From NCBI GenBank assembly GCA_963821755.1, contig CAWGEX010000004.1, positions 1-64,000 of the forward strand: a stretch of 64,000 bases of DNA, written 5' to 3'. Under the pieces are notes generated by a model. The model had not been told where the DNA came from. It saw nothing but the letters and a program-made list of their open reading frames with translations, and searched no databases. Origin of the DNA: Bog-473 sp963821755. Lineage in GTDB: Bacteria > Actinomycetota > Acidimicrobiia > Acidimicrobiales > RAAP-2. Position 1 is the first letter of the stretch. Each line of letters starts with the position of its first letter. Positions 8,654-17,840 of this stretch are shown piece by piece. The translations under genes and the position numbers were made by a program.

Positions 8654-9910
8654 TTATGCGCTCCTTCCGGTTCGACCATCGTGCGGAGTACGGACTCGCA
8701 GCGAATTGCTGACAGCCCGGAGGAGGGAGCCGAAGAACCAAGTTGACAGCGACGCGGGCACGACCAAGGATCTCACCCATGCTGCGTCGGGATCCTGAGC
8801 CGGAGAACGAGCGGCCAACCTTGACACGGCCGCAACGCGGCGACGTCTCGCACGCTCATACCCGCGAAGGGCGGACGACAACGGGGCCGATCGCAACTGG
8901 GCGGTGAGAACCATGGCGTCCTCCAGAGTCTGATTAGCGCCCTGGGCCATGGTCGGGGGCATGGCATGGACGGCATCCCCCAGCAGGACTACTCGTCCGA
9001 CGAAGAGAGATCTCGGAACACGGTGGCGCACGTACGGCCAGAAATTGACTTCGGCATCGGACATCCCGTCAAGTAGTTCGGGTACGGGGGGCATCCATGA
9101 ACCGAAGCGCTCCCTGAGCATCGAGACGACTGAGGACGGCCGGGGGGTGTCGGGCGTCCCGGGTACGCTGAACCACCAATGCAACCTCCCCTCGCCCGCC
9201 GGCATTAGTCCACAAGAACCGTCCTTGTCTGTGAGCAACAACGCCTGGTGACCGTCGGTGAATCGGGTCGAAACCTGGGAGAGGCCCTGCCACTCGGCCC
9301 AACCCGTCGGCTCAGCCGGCCCTCCGCCGAGAACAGCAGTGCGCACGGCCGATCGATGTCCGTCGGCACCGACCACGAGATCCACAGTCGCCGAGTCGCC
9401 GTTCTCGAACTCAACGGTTGCTCCCGACTCGTGCAGCCGGACCGCTCTGCAGGGGTGAGCGAAACGGAGACTGTCGGACGCCAACCCCTCCGCTAGCCGC
9501 TGGAGGAGCCGACGTCTTGGGATCACCATGGCGGGGACTCCGAAGCGTCGGGCCAGACGCACTCCGTCGATGGCGCCCATCATCCTGCCTTGGGCCGATC
9601 GGAGCTCGAAACGGTCGATCCGCTGCCCCAGCCCTTCAAGAGGGATTCGAAGTTCTTTGAGAGCTGCCGAGCCGTTCGGCCAAATCGTCACTGCTGCGCC
9701 AGAAAGCCGCAGACCTTCGGCTTGTTCGTACACCACGCAATCGTGACCGAGGCTCTGCAAACCGCAGGCGACAGCGAGGCCTCCGATCCCCGCCCCCACC
9801 ACCGCGACTCGCAGTCTGTGGCCTCTGGGATCGAGGATCCAGCTCTCCACGACAAGTGAGGGTACTGCCCTAGGAGTCGCAGCCGCAGCGCCCCTTTTCA
9901 CGGCACCCAT
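8654..9910 (-). CDS. FAD-dependent aromatic-ring-type monooxygenase
   Basis: A 418-residue group A flavin monooxygenase of the PHBH fold. It carries the dinucleotide-binding VAVVGAGIGGLAVACGL, the DG motif VVGADGHRSAVR and the GD motif VLLGDAVHAMPPTMAQGAN, in normal order and spacing. Such enzymes hydroxylate or epoxidise aromatic and polyketide substrates with NAD(P)H and O2. About 34 residues precede the GxGxxG, slightly long, so a GTG nearer LRVAVVGAG could be the true start. The substrate is not deducible. Confidence 0.88.
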   Translation of the reverse strand: MGAVKRGAAAATPRAVPSLVVESWILDPRGHRLRVAVVGAGIGGLAVACGLQSLGHDCVVYEQAEGLRLSGAAVTIWPNGSAALKELRIPLEGLGQRIDRFELRSAQGRMMGAIDGVRLARRFGVPAMVIPRRRLLQRLAEGLASDSLRFAHPCRAVRLHESGATVEFENGDSATVDLVVGADGHRSAVRTAVLGGGPAEPTGWAEWQGLSQVSTRFTDGHQALLLTDKDGSCGLMPAGEGRLHWWFSVPGTPDTPRPSSVVSMLRERFGSWMPPVPELLDGMSDAEVNFWPYVRHRVPRSLFVGRVVLLGDAVHAMPPTMAQGANQTLEDAMVLTAQLRSAPLSSALRGYERARRRRVAAVSRLAARSPAQDPDAAWVRSLVVPASLSTWFFGSLLRAVSNSLRVRTPHDGRTGRSA

Positions 9911-10107
9911 AACCGCAGATCCCGATCACATCGGTATTTCGAATGGCCCGGGCTGGAAGTGCCGATACCGAGCTGATCCCAAGGGTGCCCCTGCGCCTTG
10001 GAGTCGATTCCTCGTCGGTTCCAGAGTGTCCAGATCGGCCGGGCCTGGGGGCGACGTCTTGTCGATCCAGGACTGCCCCAATCCGCCGGTTGAGTGGTAC
10101 CCCTGAC

Positions 10108-10659
10108 CTATCCGATGCGCCGAAGCTCAGCATCGAGGTGGTGGGTAAGCGGCTGTCCGACGGCTGACATCCGCAGCGAGTATCGAAGTGTCTCACCGTC
10201 GATGCTGAGATCACGTTCGATCGCCGTGACCTCCTTGGCGGATCCAGTGCGGGCAACGACGGTCGAGCAGAGCTGAATGGTGGAGCCTTCAAAGGTGCCT
10301 TCAGCCACCTCCACAATTCCGTTCGGGTGCGACATAACCAATTCGACCCAACCTGGACGCGCCATCCGCCAAAAACCAGTCTCCCCATGGAGGAGACGGC
10401 CGTCGGAAGCGTGCCTGGTCTGTTGGCTGTAGACGAGGAACGGCTTGCCGATGTGTGAGAAGGAGATTGTCTCCTCGAAATCGAATGAGTCGATTGTTGG
10501 GTACTCGCCGTGCCCGTGCCCCGACCAGGTCCCAAGGAGGATGGCAAGGGGTTCCACGTCGGGGTGCAAGGAAATCGACACCTTCTGAGTCTGGCACTCG
10601 AGCAGATCCTGCACTTGTGTATCCCAAAACGCCGGGTTCGCAACACCCTGTAGCCACAA
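10108..10659 (-). CDS. nitrobindin-like heme-binding beta-barrel protein (DUF1794/THAP4 type)
   Basis: A 183-residue protein with the nitrobindin signature LLGTWSGHGHGEYPT, the barrel segment GKPFLVYSQQTR and LHGETGFWR, and the C-terminal PLTHHLDAELRR. That last motif holds the His expected to coordinate heme iron. In characterised relatives the ferric heme isomerises peroxynitrite to nitrate; that activity is inferred from the family. Similarity starts only near residue 30, so the true start may lie inside the ORF. Confidence 0.82.
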   Translation of the reverse strand: MWLQGVANPAFWDTQVQDLLECQTQKVSISLHPDVEPLAILLGTWSGHGHGEYPTIDSFDFEETISFSHIGKPFLVYSQQTRHASDGRLLHGETGFWRMARPGWVELVMSHPNGIVEVAEGTFEGSTIQLCSTVVARTGSAKEVTAIERDLSIDGETLRYSLRMSAVGQPLTHHLDAELRRIG

Positions 10660-10729
10660 ATGGAGTGTCGGTGCTTCCTTCCGCGAGCATGGCTACGTGT
10701 CGAAGTTGAATAGCCAATAGCTAAGGTCT

Positions 10730-10749
10730 ACGAATGACCATCTATTCGT
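10730..10749. promoter_or_regulatory. inverted repeat between nitrobindin and SDR genes
   Basis: Six-base arms ACGAAT and ATTCGT flank an 8-base spacer in the divergent intergenic region (10660-10917). It could be an operator for either gene. No regulator gene is adjacent, so this is only a candidate. Confidence 0.35.
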
Positions 10750-10917
10750 TTGTGGACATGGTTGTCGGATAGGAAGTTCGCTCCGGGACGTCAATCCCGA
10801 CTGGACAAGAGGCGCACGTGTCCCTTGGGAGAGGCGGACAGCGATTCCCTTTTCATTCGCTGAACTCCCCTGGTTAGTCTCCGAATGGGATGGGAACGAA
10901 ATCGAGAAAGGCAGATC

Positions 10918-11757
10918 GTGACTATGAACTGGCTCATTACCGGTAGTTCTCGCGGTTTTGGATGGGAGCTCGCCAAAGCTGCGCTTGACCGTGGCGACAA
11001 CGTCGTCGCTACGGCTCGGCGTCCGGAGCAGCTCGACTCATTGGTGCAGGCGCACGGCGAGAGCGTCCGCACCGCCGCACTCGATGTCACCGACGCCGCC
11101 TCCGCACGCGCCGCGGTCCAGACCGGAGTCGACACGTTCGGGTCCCTCGACGTCGTGGTCAACAACGCCGGCTACGCCAACAGTGCTCCGATTGAAGAGA
11201 TGGCTGATGATGACTTTCGGGCGCAAATCGAGACGAACCTGTTCGGGGTGTTCAACGTCACCAAGGCTGCCCTTCCGGTCCTGCACAAACAGCGCTCCGG
11301 TCACTTCGTCCAATTTTCATCGATCGGTGGCCGAGTCGGCGGATCTCCCGGATTGGGTGCGTACCAGACCGCAAAGTTTGGCGTCGAAGGCTTCTCTGAG
11401 GTCCTCAACGCCGAGGTGAAGCCGCTCGGCATCAAAGTCACCATCATCGAGCCCGGCGGGTTCCGCACCGATTGGGGTGGCTCATCCATGGGAACGCTGC
11501 CGGTGGGCGAGGACTACGAACAGACGGTCGGCGAGATGAACCGCTATCGCGAGTCCACTGTTGCCACCTGGCGAGGTGACCCCGTCCGGGCGGCCAAGAT
11601 CATCCTCGACCTCGTCGACCTGGACGAACCGCCACTGCGCTTGTTGCTCGGTGCCGGCGCGGTCGAATCCGCGGCAAATTCCTCCCAGGCTCGCGCTCAG
11701 GAAGCCGAGAAATGGGCTGACATCAGTAGGTCCGCCGACTTTCCGGACGGCGAGTAA
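10918..11757 (+). CDS. SDR family NAD(P)-dependent oxidoreductase
   Basis: A 279-residue classical short-chain dehydrogenase with cofactor motif TGSSRGFGWE near the N-terminus, NNAGYAN, the catalytic Ser in FSSIGG and YQTAK. The extended C-terminus after PGGFRTDWGGSS is typical of the oxidoreductases that act on small carbonyls. GTG at 10918 is preferred because AGAAAGG sits 6 bases upstream; ATG at 10924 is the alternative. The next gene begins 8 bases after its stop, so the two form an operon. Confidence 0.88.
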   Translation: MTMNWLITGSSRGFGWELAKAALDRGDNVVATARRPEQLDSLVQAHGESVRTAALDVTDAASARAAVQTGVDTFGSLDVVVNNAGYANSAPIEEMADDDFRAQIETNLFGVFNVTKAALPVLHKQRSGHFVQFSSIGGRVGGSPGLGAYQTAKFGVEGFSEVLNAEVKPLGIKVTIIEPGGFRTDWGGSSMGTLPVGEDYEQTVGEMNRYRESTVATWRGDPVRAAKIILDLVDLDEPPLRLLLGAGAVESAANSSQARAQEAEKWADISRSADFPDGE

Positions 11758-11765
11758 CCCTCGAG

Positions 11766-12170
11766 GTGGACATCCCGACGATGCGCCGCCGCGTGCACGA
11801 GGCTCGCGTAGGGCGCTTGGCCTCCGTCCGTCCTGACGGACGGCCTCACGTCGTGCCATGTTGCTTCGCGGTTGAGGGTGGGGTGATCTACTCGGCGGTC
11901 GACGCCAAGCCCAAGACCTCCCTGGCGCTGCGCCGGCTCGAGAACGTGCGGGTGACCCCGTCGGTATCGCTGTTGATCGACCACTACGGCGAGGACTGGT
12001 CGACCCTTTGGTGGATCCGTATCGATGGGAGCGCCCGGGTGATCGAATCGGGTGGCCAGCGCGAGCGGGCCCTTGATCACCTTCGCTCCAAGTACGAGCA
12101 GTACGTGCGGGAGCCGCCGCCAGGTCCGGTTATCGCCATCGACATCACCGTCTGGCGGGCCTGGCCTTAG
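11766..12170 (+). CDS. PPOX-class F420-dependent flavin/deazaflavin reductase-like protein
   Basis: The 134-residue split-barrel protein contains RVGRLASVRPDGRPHVVPCCF, IYSAVDAKPKT and the C-terminal KYEQY...VIAIDITVWRAW. This matches the actinobacterial subgroup related to Rv0121c. Members bind F420 or FMN and reduce small substrates; the substrate is unknown. It begins 8 bases downstream of the SDR gene, suggesting co-expression and a shared redox role. Confidence 0.82.
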   Translation: MDIPTMRRRVHEARVGRLASVRPDGRPHVVPCCFAVEGGVIYSAVDAKPKTSLALRRLENVRVTPSVSLLIDHYGEDWSTLWWIRIDGSARVIESGGQRERALDHLRSKYEQYVREPPPGPVIAIDITVWRAWP

Positions 12171-12500
12171 GGGAAGCACGCGTTCGGCAAATGGGCGCCC
12201 GGAAGAGAATCGTTCGCCCCGGGGGACTTGGGTCATCCCGGGGGGATACGAACGCCCCCACGATCGTCCCGCCCTTCACCCGCCACATATCCTCGGATCA
12301 GAACCAGAATCACTTCGAGCCTTTTGGTGACTTGGAGAACCAAGGAAAGCGCTGTGCAGAAGGCAATTGATTTGGGTGACCGCCATCGTCCCGTTCCGCC
12401 GGATCGCGCCCGTAGCTACTCGAAACTGATCCACCGAGCGAAACCTGCGGGACCGGTTCAGCAGCGCGTTTTCCGCACCGCATCGCGATGTCATGATGTC
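12171..12500. other. non-coding stretch upstream of the antitoxin gene
   Basis: About 330 bases without a supported gene. An open frame runs in phase with the antitoxin but lacks an RBS and family similarity. At its right end an exact 8-bp tandem duplication GATGTCAT (12487-12494 and 12495-12502) overlaps the antitoxin start, as autoregulatory operators of toxin-antitoxin loci often do. Confidence 0.5.
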
Positions 12501-12710
12501 ATGGCTAAGCAGACCACTGTACGACTGCCAGAGGATCTGGCCGAAGAAGCGGAGGCGGTTGCACGCGTCAATGGCATCAGTGTCAATGCGCTCATCATCG
12601 AGTCGCTCTCGGCAGAGATCGCCCGGGTGCGAGCTGATACGGAGTTCACGACCCGAGTCAGCAAGCTCCTCAAGCGAGATAAGGAGCTGCTCGACCGGCT
12701 CGCCCGGTGA
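12501..12710 (+). CDS. ribbon-helix-helix antitoxin (CopG/HicB-like)
   Basis: A 69-residue protein. TTVRLPEDLAEEAEAVARVNGISVNALIIESL gives the strand-helix-helix DNA-binding unit, and the charged helical tail KLLKRDKELLDRLAR is expected to contact a toxin. The start at 12501 overlaps an 8-bp tandem repeat that may be its own operator. The stop TGA overlaps a GTG (GTGA) that starts the Doc-like toxin frame, so the two were translationally coupled. Confidence 0.82.
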   Translation: MAKQTTVRLPEDLAEEAEAVARVNGISVNALIIESLSAEIARVRADTEFTTRVSKLLKRDKELLDRLAR

Positions 12711-13109
12711 CCCGATTCGTCACTCTTGCTGAAATTCTGGTGGATCGCCGAGCAGGTCACCGGCATCGATGCCGAAGTTTTGGGCAAGTCCGGAAGTCAT
12801 AACCTCGCCGACTCGGCCCTTCATGCCCCTCAAGCCAGCTTCGGCGGTCAAGGACTTCTATCCAGACTTGATCGACAAGGCAGCAGTACTCGCAGTCGCA
12901 TGGCGTGGAATCATCCACTTCCCGACGGCAACAAAAGAGCGAGTTGGGCGTGTCTCGTGACCTTCCTCGATCTGAACGATGTCGTCTGGGAGCCTGACCC
13001 ACCTGACGTCGATGAGGCTGAGTCGGCGATCCAGACCGTGGCGGCACATGAGGTCGATGAAGCTTGGTTCGCCAACTGGCTCCGCCAACGAACCCGCCCC
13101 GGTAGGTGA
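12707..13109 (+). pseudogene. Doc/Fic-family toxin, frameshifted
   Basis: Three frames together rebuild a Doc toxin of about 130 residues: VTRFVTLAEIL, then IAEQVTGIDAEVLG and LADSALHAPQASFGG, then DFYPDLIDKAAVL. The last piece holds the Fic catalytic motif HPLPDGNKRASW (HPFx[D/E]GNKR type). Doc proteins phosphorylate EF-Tu. Breaks near 12742, 12848 and 12900 leave no open frame covering both the N-terminus and the motif. The upstream antitoxin is intact. A coding error in the sequence is possible, since the third break restores the frame lost in the second. Confidence 0.72.
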
Positions 13110-13129
13110 CGTGACGAGGCGGCTCGCGA

Positions 13130-14515
13130 CTAGGCGGTCTTGGCCGGTCTGATGTTGGCGTTGAGGTGGAACACATTGTCCGGGTCGTATTCGGCCTTGA
13201 TGCGCGAGAGGCGCTCGTACTTTGCCGGCCCATACGAGGCTCGGATGCGGTCCTCATCAGCATCGTTGAGGAAGTTGACGTATGTGCCGATCCCGGACGC
13301 GAAGGGCTGGAGGGCGTCGTACATCGTGCGGACCCAAGCCCGGTCGGTGCTCAGCAGATCTGCCGTCGGCGCTATGGCCGCAATGTTGAAGATCCACTTG
13401 ACCGAACGACTGCCCCCCCACGCTGTGGCGTCATCCTCAACGTCGTGGTACGCACCGCCCATAGGGAAGACCGGCATGATCGACATGGGTGACGACTTCG
13501 CCGGAAAGTGCTTCGCCACGACATCGATCGCGCCGTCGGAGAGGTCGTCGAGGTACAGGGCCTTCTCGTAACCCATGATTCCCCAAGGTGCGCTGTCGTC
13601 GAGCATCTTCTGCAGCTCGGCGTATGGGATCGGGGTGACGAGCTCGAACAACGGGGGCAACGCCTCTCGGAGCGGCCGGATCAGTTCAGCGTGTTCCTCG
13701 GGCGATCCCCAGCCGATGACCGCCAGGCCATAACCCGGGGCGAAGTGGAATTCCTCGGGGACGAACGGAGCCGGTGGAGCATTGAGACCGATGAGTTGAA
13801 GGCCAGCGCCGGACGGGGCCGACGCCGTGTAGTCCCGCGCCAATCGCAACGCGTCGGCTCCCTGCTCGACACCCCAAAAGAACAGACCGAGGTTCACCAG
13901 GGGTCCTACTTCATGGAGAGCGAACTCGAACTCGGTCACGACGCCAAAGTTGCCCCCACCGCCGCGTAGCGCCCAGAGGAGGTCGGGGTTCTCGTCGGCT
14001 GAGGCGGTGACAATTCGCCCTTCGGCGGTCACGACCTTGGCCGACACCAGGTTGTCGCAACTCAAACCGGCTCGACGCGACAGCCACCCGATGCCCCCGC
14101 CCAGGGTGAGGCCGCCGACGCCGGTGTGGCTGATCACTCCGCCAGGGGTCGCCAGCCCATGCGCCTGCGTTGCCGCGTCGAGGTCCGCCCACGTCGTCCC
14201 GCCGCCGCAGGTGGCTCGACGGGCAGCCGCGTCCACCGCGACGTTTCGCATGGGGCTGAGATCGACCATGAGGCCGCCCTCGCACACCCCGTGGCCGGCA
14301 AAGCTGTGCCCGCCGCCTCGCACGGCTACCTCGAACCCCTCCTCACGACCCAATCTGATGGAGGCCGCCACCTCCTCCGCCGTGCCGCACTGGGTGATGA
14401 GGGCGGGCCGACGGTCGATGTCGCCATTCCACGGCGCCCGCGCGACGTCGTAGCCTTCGGTCTCCCGGCCGAGGACGACCCCACTGAACTGTGCTCGAAA
14501 CCCGTCAATGGTCAT
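13130..14515 (-). CDS. FAD-binding oxidoreductase with berberine-bridge-enzyme C-terminus
   Basis: A 461-residue flavoprotein of the VAO/BBE family. The PP-loop RGGGHSFAGHGV supplies the His used for 8-alpha linkage and GLSCDNLVSAKVVTA the Cys for a second covalent FAD bond. RGGGGNFGVVTEFEF completes the FAD domain, and the BBE tail reads YVNFLNDADEDRI and DPDNVFHLNANI. Start 14515 was chosen because AGGGGG lies upstream and MTIDGF begins the family alignment. These enzymes oxidise sugars or secondary metabolites with O2. No signal peptide is seen, so it is cytosolic. Confidence 0.9.
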   Translation of the reverse strand: MTIDGFRAQFSGVVLGRETEGYDVARAPWNGDIDRRPALITQCGTAEEVAASIRLGREEGFEVAVRGGGHSFAGHGVCEGGLMVDLSPMRNVAVDAAARRATCGGGTTWADLDAATQAHGLATPGGVISHTGVGGLTLGGGIGWLSRRAGLSCDNLVSAKVVTAEGRIVTASADENPDLLWALRGGGGNFGVVTEFEFALHEVGPLVNLGLFFWGVEQGADALRLARDYTASAPSGAGLQLIGLNAPPAPFVPEEFHFAPGYGLAVIGWGSPEEHAELIRPLREALPPLFELVTPIPYAELQKMLDDSAPWGIMGYEKALYLDDLSDGAIDVVAKHFPAKSSPMSIMPVFPMGGAYHDVEDDATAWGGSRSVKWIFNIAAIAPTADLLSTDRAWVRTMYDALQPFASGIGTYVNFLNDADEDRIRASYGPAKYERLSRIKAEYDPDNVFHLNANIRPAKTA

Positions 14516-14705
14516 CTGGGTATCCCCCTGTTGGTCTTTGGAACGCTTGTAGAGCTCGCTGCGCCGATTCGTGGCCTCTCTGTCCCGCCCCGCACCCCGC
14601 ACTTCGAGGTCAGGTTGGTGGGGATCACTCTAGTGAACCGCCTCCTGAATTTCTCCTGTGGCCCAGCCGCCAAATGGTGCAGTCATGAGGTGCCCTCCTA
14701 AGCGG

Positions 14706-15597
14706 CTAATCGGCGCCGACGACGGTGAAGTTCTGGTTGACGAAGATGTGGTGCGGCCAGTTGACGCCGATGTTGTGGACCTCGTACTCGCCGTTGCTCA
14801 GCTTCACAACACGGTCCACCACTCCCCCCGGGTAGGCGGCCAGCGCAGCCTTCGTCGCCTTATTCGCGGCCGTGCCGCTGACGATCGTTCCCGACCCCTG
14901 GCTGTAGTTCGTCGGGACCTGACCGACCTGCTTTGACGTGGTCGATGCGCCGCGCTGGAACGGGACCACCTGTGCCGCCGTCGCAGCTGCGGCACTCGAC
15001 GTTTGCACGATGACCTGCGTGGCCTTAATGGTCGTTCCACTGGTCGTGCCAAGGACGAGGACGCGTTCGCCCTTTGTCATGGCGCTGGCCGAGGTCGAAC
15101 TCGTTCCCTTCTGGTACTTCGTGGAAGATGTCTCGTCGACGGTCACCTTCTGGCTCCGCTGATGTCGTCAGCGTGAAGGTCGACTTGGACACGCTGCCGA
15201 CCGTGCCGGATGATCCCCCGGCGGCCGGTCCAGACCGAGCGTTCGGTCCCCCGCCGGAGAGAGGACCGCCCGCGGGGCGGGCGCCGGAGGCGAGTTGCCC
15301 CGCGGATGCCGAGGGGGAGGTCGCGAGACCGACGGACAGTCCGATCACCGGAACCATGACCGCCGCGGCCATGATCCGGCCCCCCTTTCGGTTCCACGGC
15401 ATTCGCCGTACCCGTGGCCGGCGTCCGGGCGCGGCCGTGGCCACAGAAGCCGACGAATCGATCGAGGACGTCGACGGGTCAGGCGGCGCAGCGCCGGCGT
15501 CGCCTGAGCTTCCGATTGTCGACGGCCCTGACGTCGCGCTCGAGACGGGACGAGTGGGAAGGGTCTCGTCGGGGTTTGGCGGGTCGTAGTCGTTCAT
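14706..15597 (-). pseudogene. membrane-anchored DUF5666-like surface protein, one frameshift
   Basis: The N-terminal part (from ATG 15597, with AGAGGAG upstream) is an acidic, Pro/Ser-rich cytosolic stretch of about 75 residues. One hydrophobic segment (MAAAVMVPVIGLSVGLA) and a Gly/Ser-rich linker follow. VSKSTFTLTTS then continues, in another frame after a one-base shift near 15160, as QKVTVDETSSTKY. This join is what a DUF5666/OB-like beta domain would show. The C-terminal part ends with ALAAYPGGVVDRVVKLSNGEYEVH, resembling PepSY-like repeats. Likely exported and anchored; function unknown. The frameshift may be a sequencing error. Confidence 0.6.
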
Positions 15598-15774
15598 GAT
15601 GACGCTCCTCTTGCTCATGCAGCTACGCCGAGAATGGCAGCCGTTCATGTGGGATCCCTGGAGGCGGCCTGTGAGGGGACCGTGACTGTTCGGAACCCAC
15701 AATCCGCAGTGTCCGAAATGCTCGTGTGGGCGCCGGGGAGCCGAGGCCGTGACCAGCCCGATAAGTTTGGGCTG

Positions 15775-16785
15775 ATGTCGGACGACCAGGAGCGTGTGGT
15801 GGAGGTCTCGGGCCGGGAGGTCCATGTCTCGAGCCCCGACAAGGTCTACTTTCCCGAACTCGGTGCGACCAAGTTCGACCTTGTCTCCTACTACCTCGAG
15901 GTGGCCGAGGCGTTGCTCAACACCGCCGGTGGCCGTCCCGCCCTGCTCCAGCGCTTTCCCCACGGCGCAACCGGGAAATCCTTCTTTCAGAAGCGGGTGC
16001 CCTCCGGCGCCCCAACGTGGCTGGAGACGACCACCGTGACCACTCCGAACGGAACAACCTCCAACGCGCTCGTGGTGGCCGATATCGCGCATGTGGTCTG
16101 GGCCGTGAATCTGGGCTGCCTCGGTCTGCATCTGTGGCCGTACCTGGCCGCCAATCCCGCGTTCGCGGACGAGCTGCGGATCGATCTCGATCCCCAACCG
16201 GGCGTCGGGTTCGACGAGGTGCGCACCGCAGCGTTCCACTGCCGCGATCTTCTGACCGAGCTCGGCTTGGTCGGCTACCCGAAGACGACCGGCAACCGCG
16301 GTCTGCATATCTACCTACGTCTGGAAGCGCGGTGGGACGCCACGGCGGTCCGCGCCGCCGCGGTGGCGTTGGCCAGAGAGTTGGAACGGCGGCATCCGGC
16401 ACTTATCACCGCCAATTGGTGGAAAGAGGAGCGAGGGAAGCGGGTCTTTGTCGACTTCAATCAGAATGCCCCCCACAAGACCGTGTTCGCGGCGTGGTTC
16501 GCCCGACCCCGAACCGGTGGTCAGGTTTCAACCCCCCTGTCATGGGACCAGGTGGCCGACGTGGTTCCCGACGACCTGACCATCCGGACCGTTCCGGACC
16601 TCTTGCAGCGGGATGGCGACCCCTGGTCAGACATCGGCCGGGTGCCGCAAACACTCCAACCGTTGCTCGATCTGGCCGAGCGCGACAAAGCGGCCGGACT
16701 CCACGATGCGCCCTGGCCCCCCGAGTACCCCAAGGGCGCCGACGAACCGACGCGGGTGGCTCCGAGTCGAGCGAAGAAGTCTTAG
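15775..16785 (+). CDS. LigD-type DNA primase-polymerase (NHEJ PolDom, AEP superfamily)
   Basis: A 336-residue stand-alone polymerase domain of bacterial LigD. It starts with VEVSGREVHVSSPDKVYFPE, has the metal-binding LRIDLDPQPGVGFDEV, the basic/His strand NRGLHIYLRL and the third acidic motif RVFVDFNQNAPHKT, then the family tail PVLSW-like TPLSWDQV. In mycobacteria this domain adds nucleotides at double-strand breaks. Here it is not fused to ligase or nuclease domains. The ATG at 15775 is a compromise: no strong RBS is visible. The PHP gene starts 3 bases after its stop. Confidence 0.88.
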   Translation: MSDDQERVVEVSGREVHVSSPDKVYFPELGATKFDLVSYYLEVAEALLNTAGGRPALLQRFPHGATGKSFFQKRVPSGAPTWLETTTVTTPNGTTSNALVVADIAHVVWAVNLGCLGLHLWPYLAANPAFADELRIDLDPQPGVGFDEVRTAAFHCRDLLTELGLVGYPKTTGNRGLHIYLRLEARWDATAVRAAAVALARELERRHPALITANWWKEERGKRVFVDFNQNAPHKTVFAAWFARPRTGGQVSTPLSWDQVADVVPDDLTIRTVPDLLQRDGDPWSDIGRVPQTLQPLLDLAERDKAAGLHDAPWPPEYPKGADEPTRVAPSRAKKS

Positions 16786-16788
16786 CTC

Positions 16789-17808
16789 GTGGATCCGGTG
16801 ACAGCCCTCCGGCGGATCTCGTATCTGCTGGAACGAAACGGTGCCGACACCTACAAGGTCCGCGCCTTTCGACACGCCGCCACCGCGCTGGAACCGATAT
16901 CGGAGTCGGAGCTGACCGAGCTGGCCGCCGCCGGGCGTCTTCAGAGCGTTTCTGGCGTGGGCAAGTCAACCGCACAGGCCATCACCGAAGCCCTGGCTGG
17001 GGATGTCCCCGCCTACCTGGCGAAGCTCGAGACGGAACCGCCACCCATTGCACTGGATGCACCTGCACAGGCGTTGCTCGACCAACTCCGAGGGGATTGC
17101 CATTCACACTCGGACTGGTCCGACGGCGGGAGCCCGATCCCGGACATGGCCGAGGCGGCCAGAGACCTCGGTCACAGCTATCTGGTCCTGACCGACCACA
17201 GTGCCCGCTTGACAGTGGCGCACGGGCTCGATGCCGAGCGGCTGCGGAATCAACTCGACGTGGTGAGCGCCTTGAACGAGGAGATGGCCCCGTTCCGGAT
17301 CCTGACCGGCATCGAGGTGGACATCCTCGAGGACGGCGCCCTCGACCAGAACGAAGACCTCCTGGCTGAACTCGACGTCGTGGTGGCCAGCGTGCATTCC
17401 AAGCTCCGGATGGACGGACCAGCCATGACCAGGCGCATGCTGCGCGCCATCGAGAACCCGCACACGGACATACTCGGGCACTGCACCGGTCGGCTGATCA
17501 CCGGAAAGGGCCGTCCGCAGTCCACCTTCGACGCCGAAGCCGTCTTCACCGCCTGTTCCCGCACCGGTACGGCCGTGGAGATCAATTCGCGTCCCGAGCG
17601 TCAGGATCCTCCCGAGGATCTCCTGCGCCTGGCCATCGATTTGGGGTGCCTCGTGTCCATCGACACCGACGCACACGCCCCCGGGCAGCTGGAGTGGCTC
17701 GGTCGGGGATGCACCAACGCCGTCCGGGCCGAGGTGCCCGAGGAGCGCGTGGTCAATCGACTGGACGCCGACGACCTCGTCGCCTGGACAGCCACGCACG
17801 CAGCCTGA
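16789..17808 (+). CDS. helix-hairpin-helix + PHP phosphoesterase (PolX-like without polymerase core)
   Basis: The 339-residue product starts at GTG. Residues 1-75 form a PolX-like helix-hairpin-helix region, with AFRHAATAL and LQSVSGVGKSTAQAI. The rest is a PHP metallophosphoesterase with all metal motifs: GDCHSHSDWSDG, LVLTDHS, GIEVDIL, VVASVHS, DILGHCTGR, EINSRPER and IDTDAH. In bacterial PolX the PHP domain trims 3' ends, but here the nucleotidyltransferase core is missing. Being 3 bases from the LigD-type polymerase and 32 from a ligase gene suggests a role in end processing. Confidence 0.86.
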   Translation: MDPVTALRRISYLLERNGADTYKVRAFRHAATALEPISESELTELAAAGRLQSVSGVGKSTAQAITEALAGDVPAYLAKLETEPPPIALDAPAQALLDQLRGDCHSHSDWSDGGSPIPDMAEAARDLGHSYLVLTDHSARLTVAHGLDAERLRNQLDVVSALNEEMAPFRILTGIEVDILEDGALDQNEDLLAELDVVVASVHSKLRMDGPAMTRRMLRAIENPHTDILGHCTGRLITGKGRPQSTFDAEAVFTACSRTGTAVEINSRPERQDPPEDLLRLAIDLGCLVSIDTDAHAPGQLEWLGRGCTNAVRAEVPEERVVNRLDADDLVAWTATHAA

Positions 17809-17840
17809 GGATCGCCGCGGCTTCTGGGTACGATCAGGAG

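Noticed and set aside
16017..17369. 450-codon + strand frame across the polymerase and PHP genes
   Set aside because: Overlaps two well-supported genes in another phase and has shadow-type composition.
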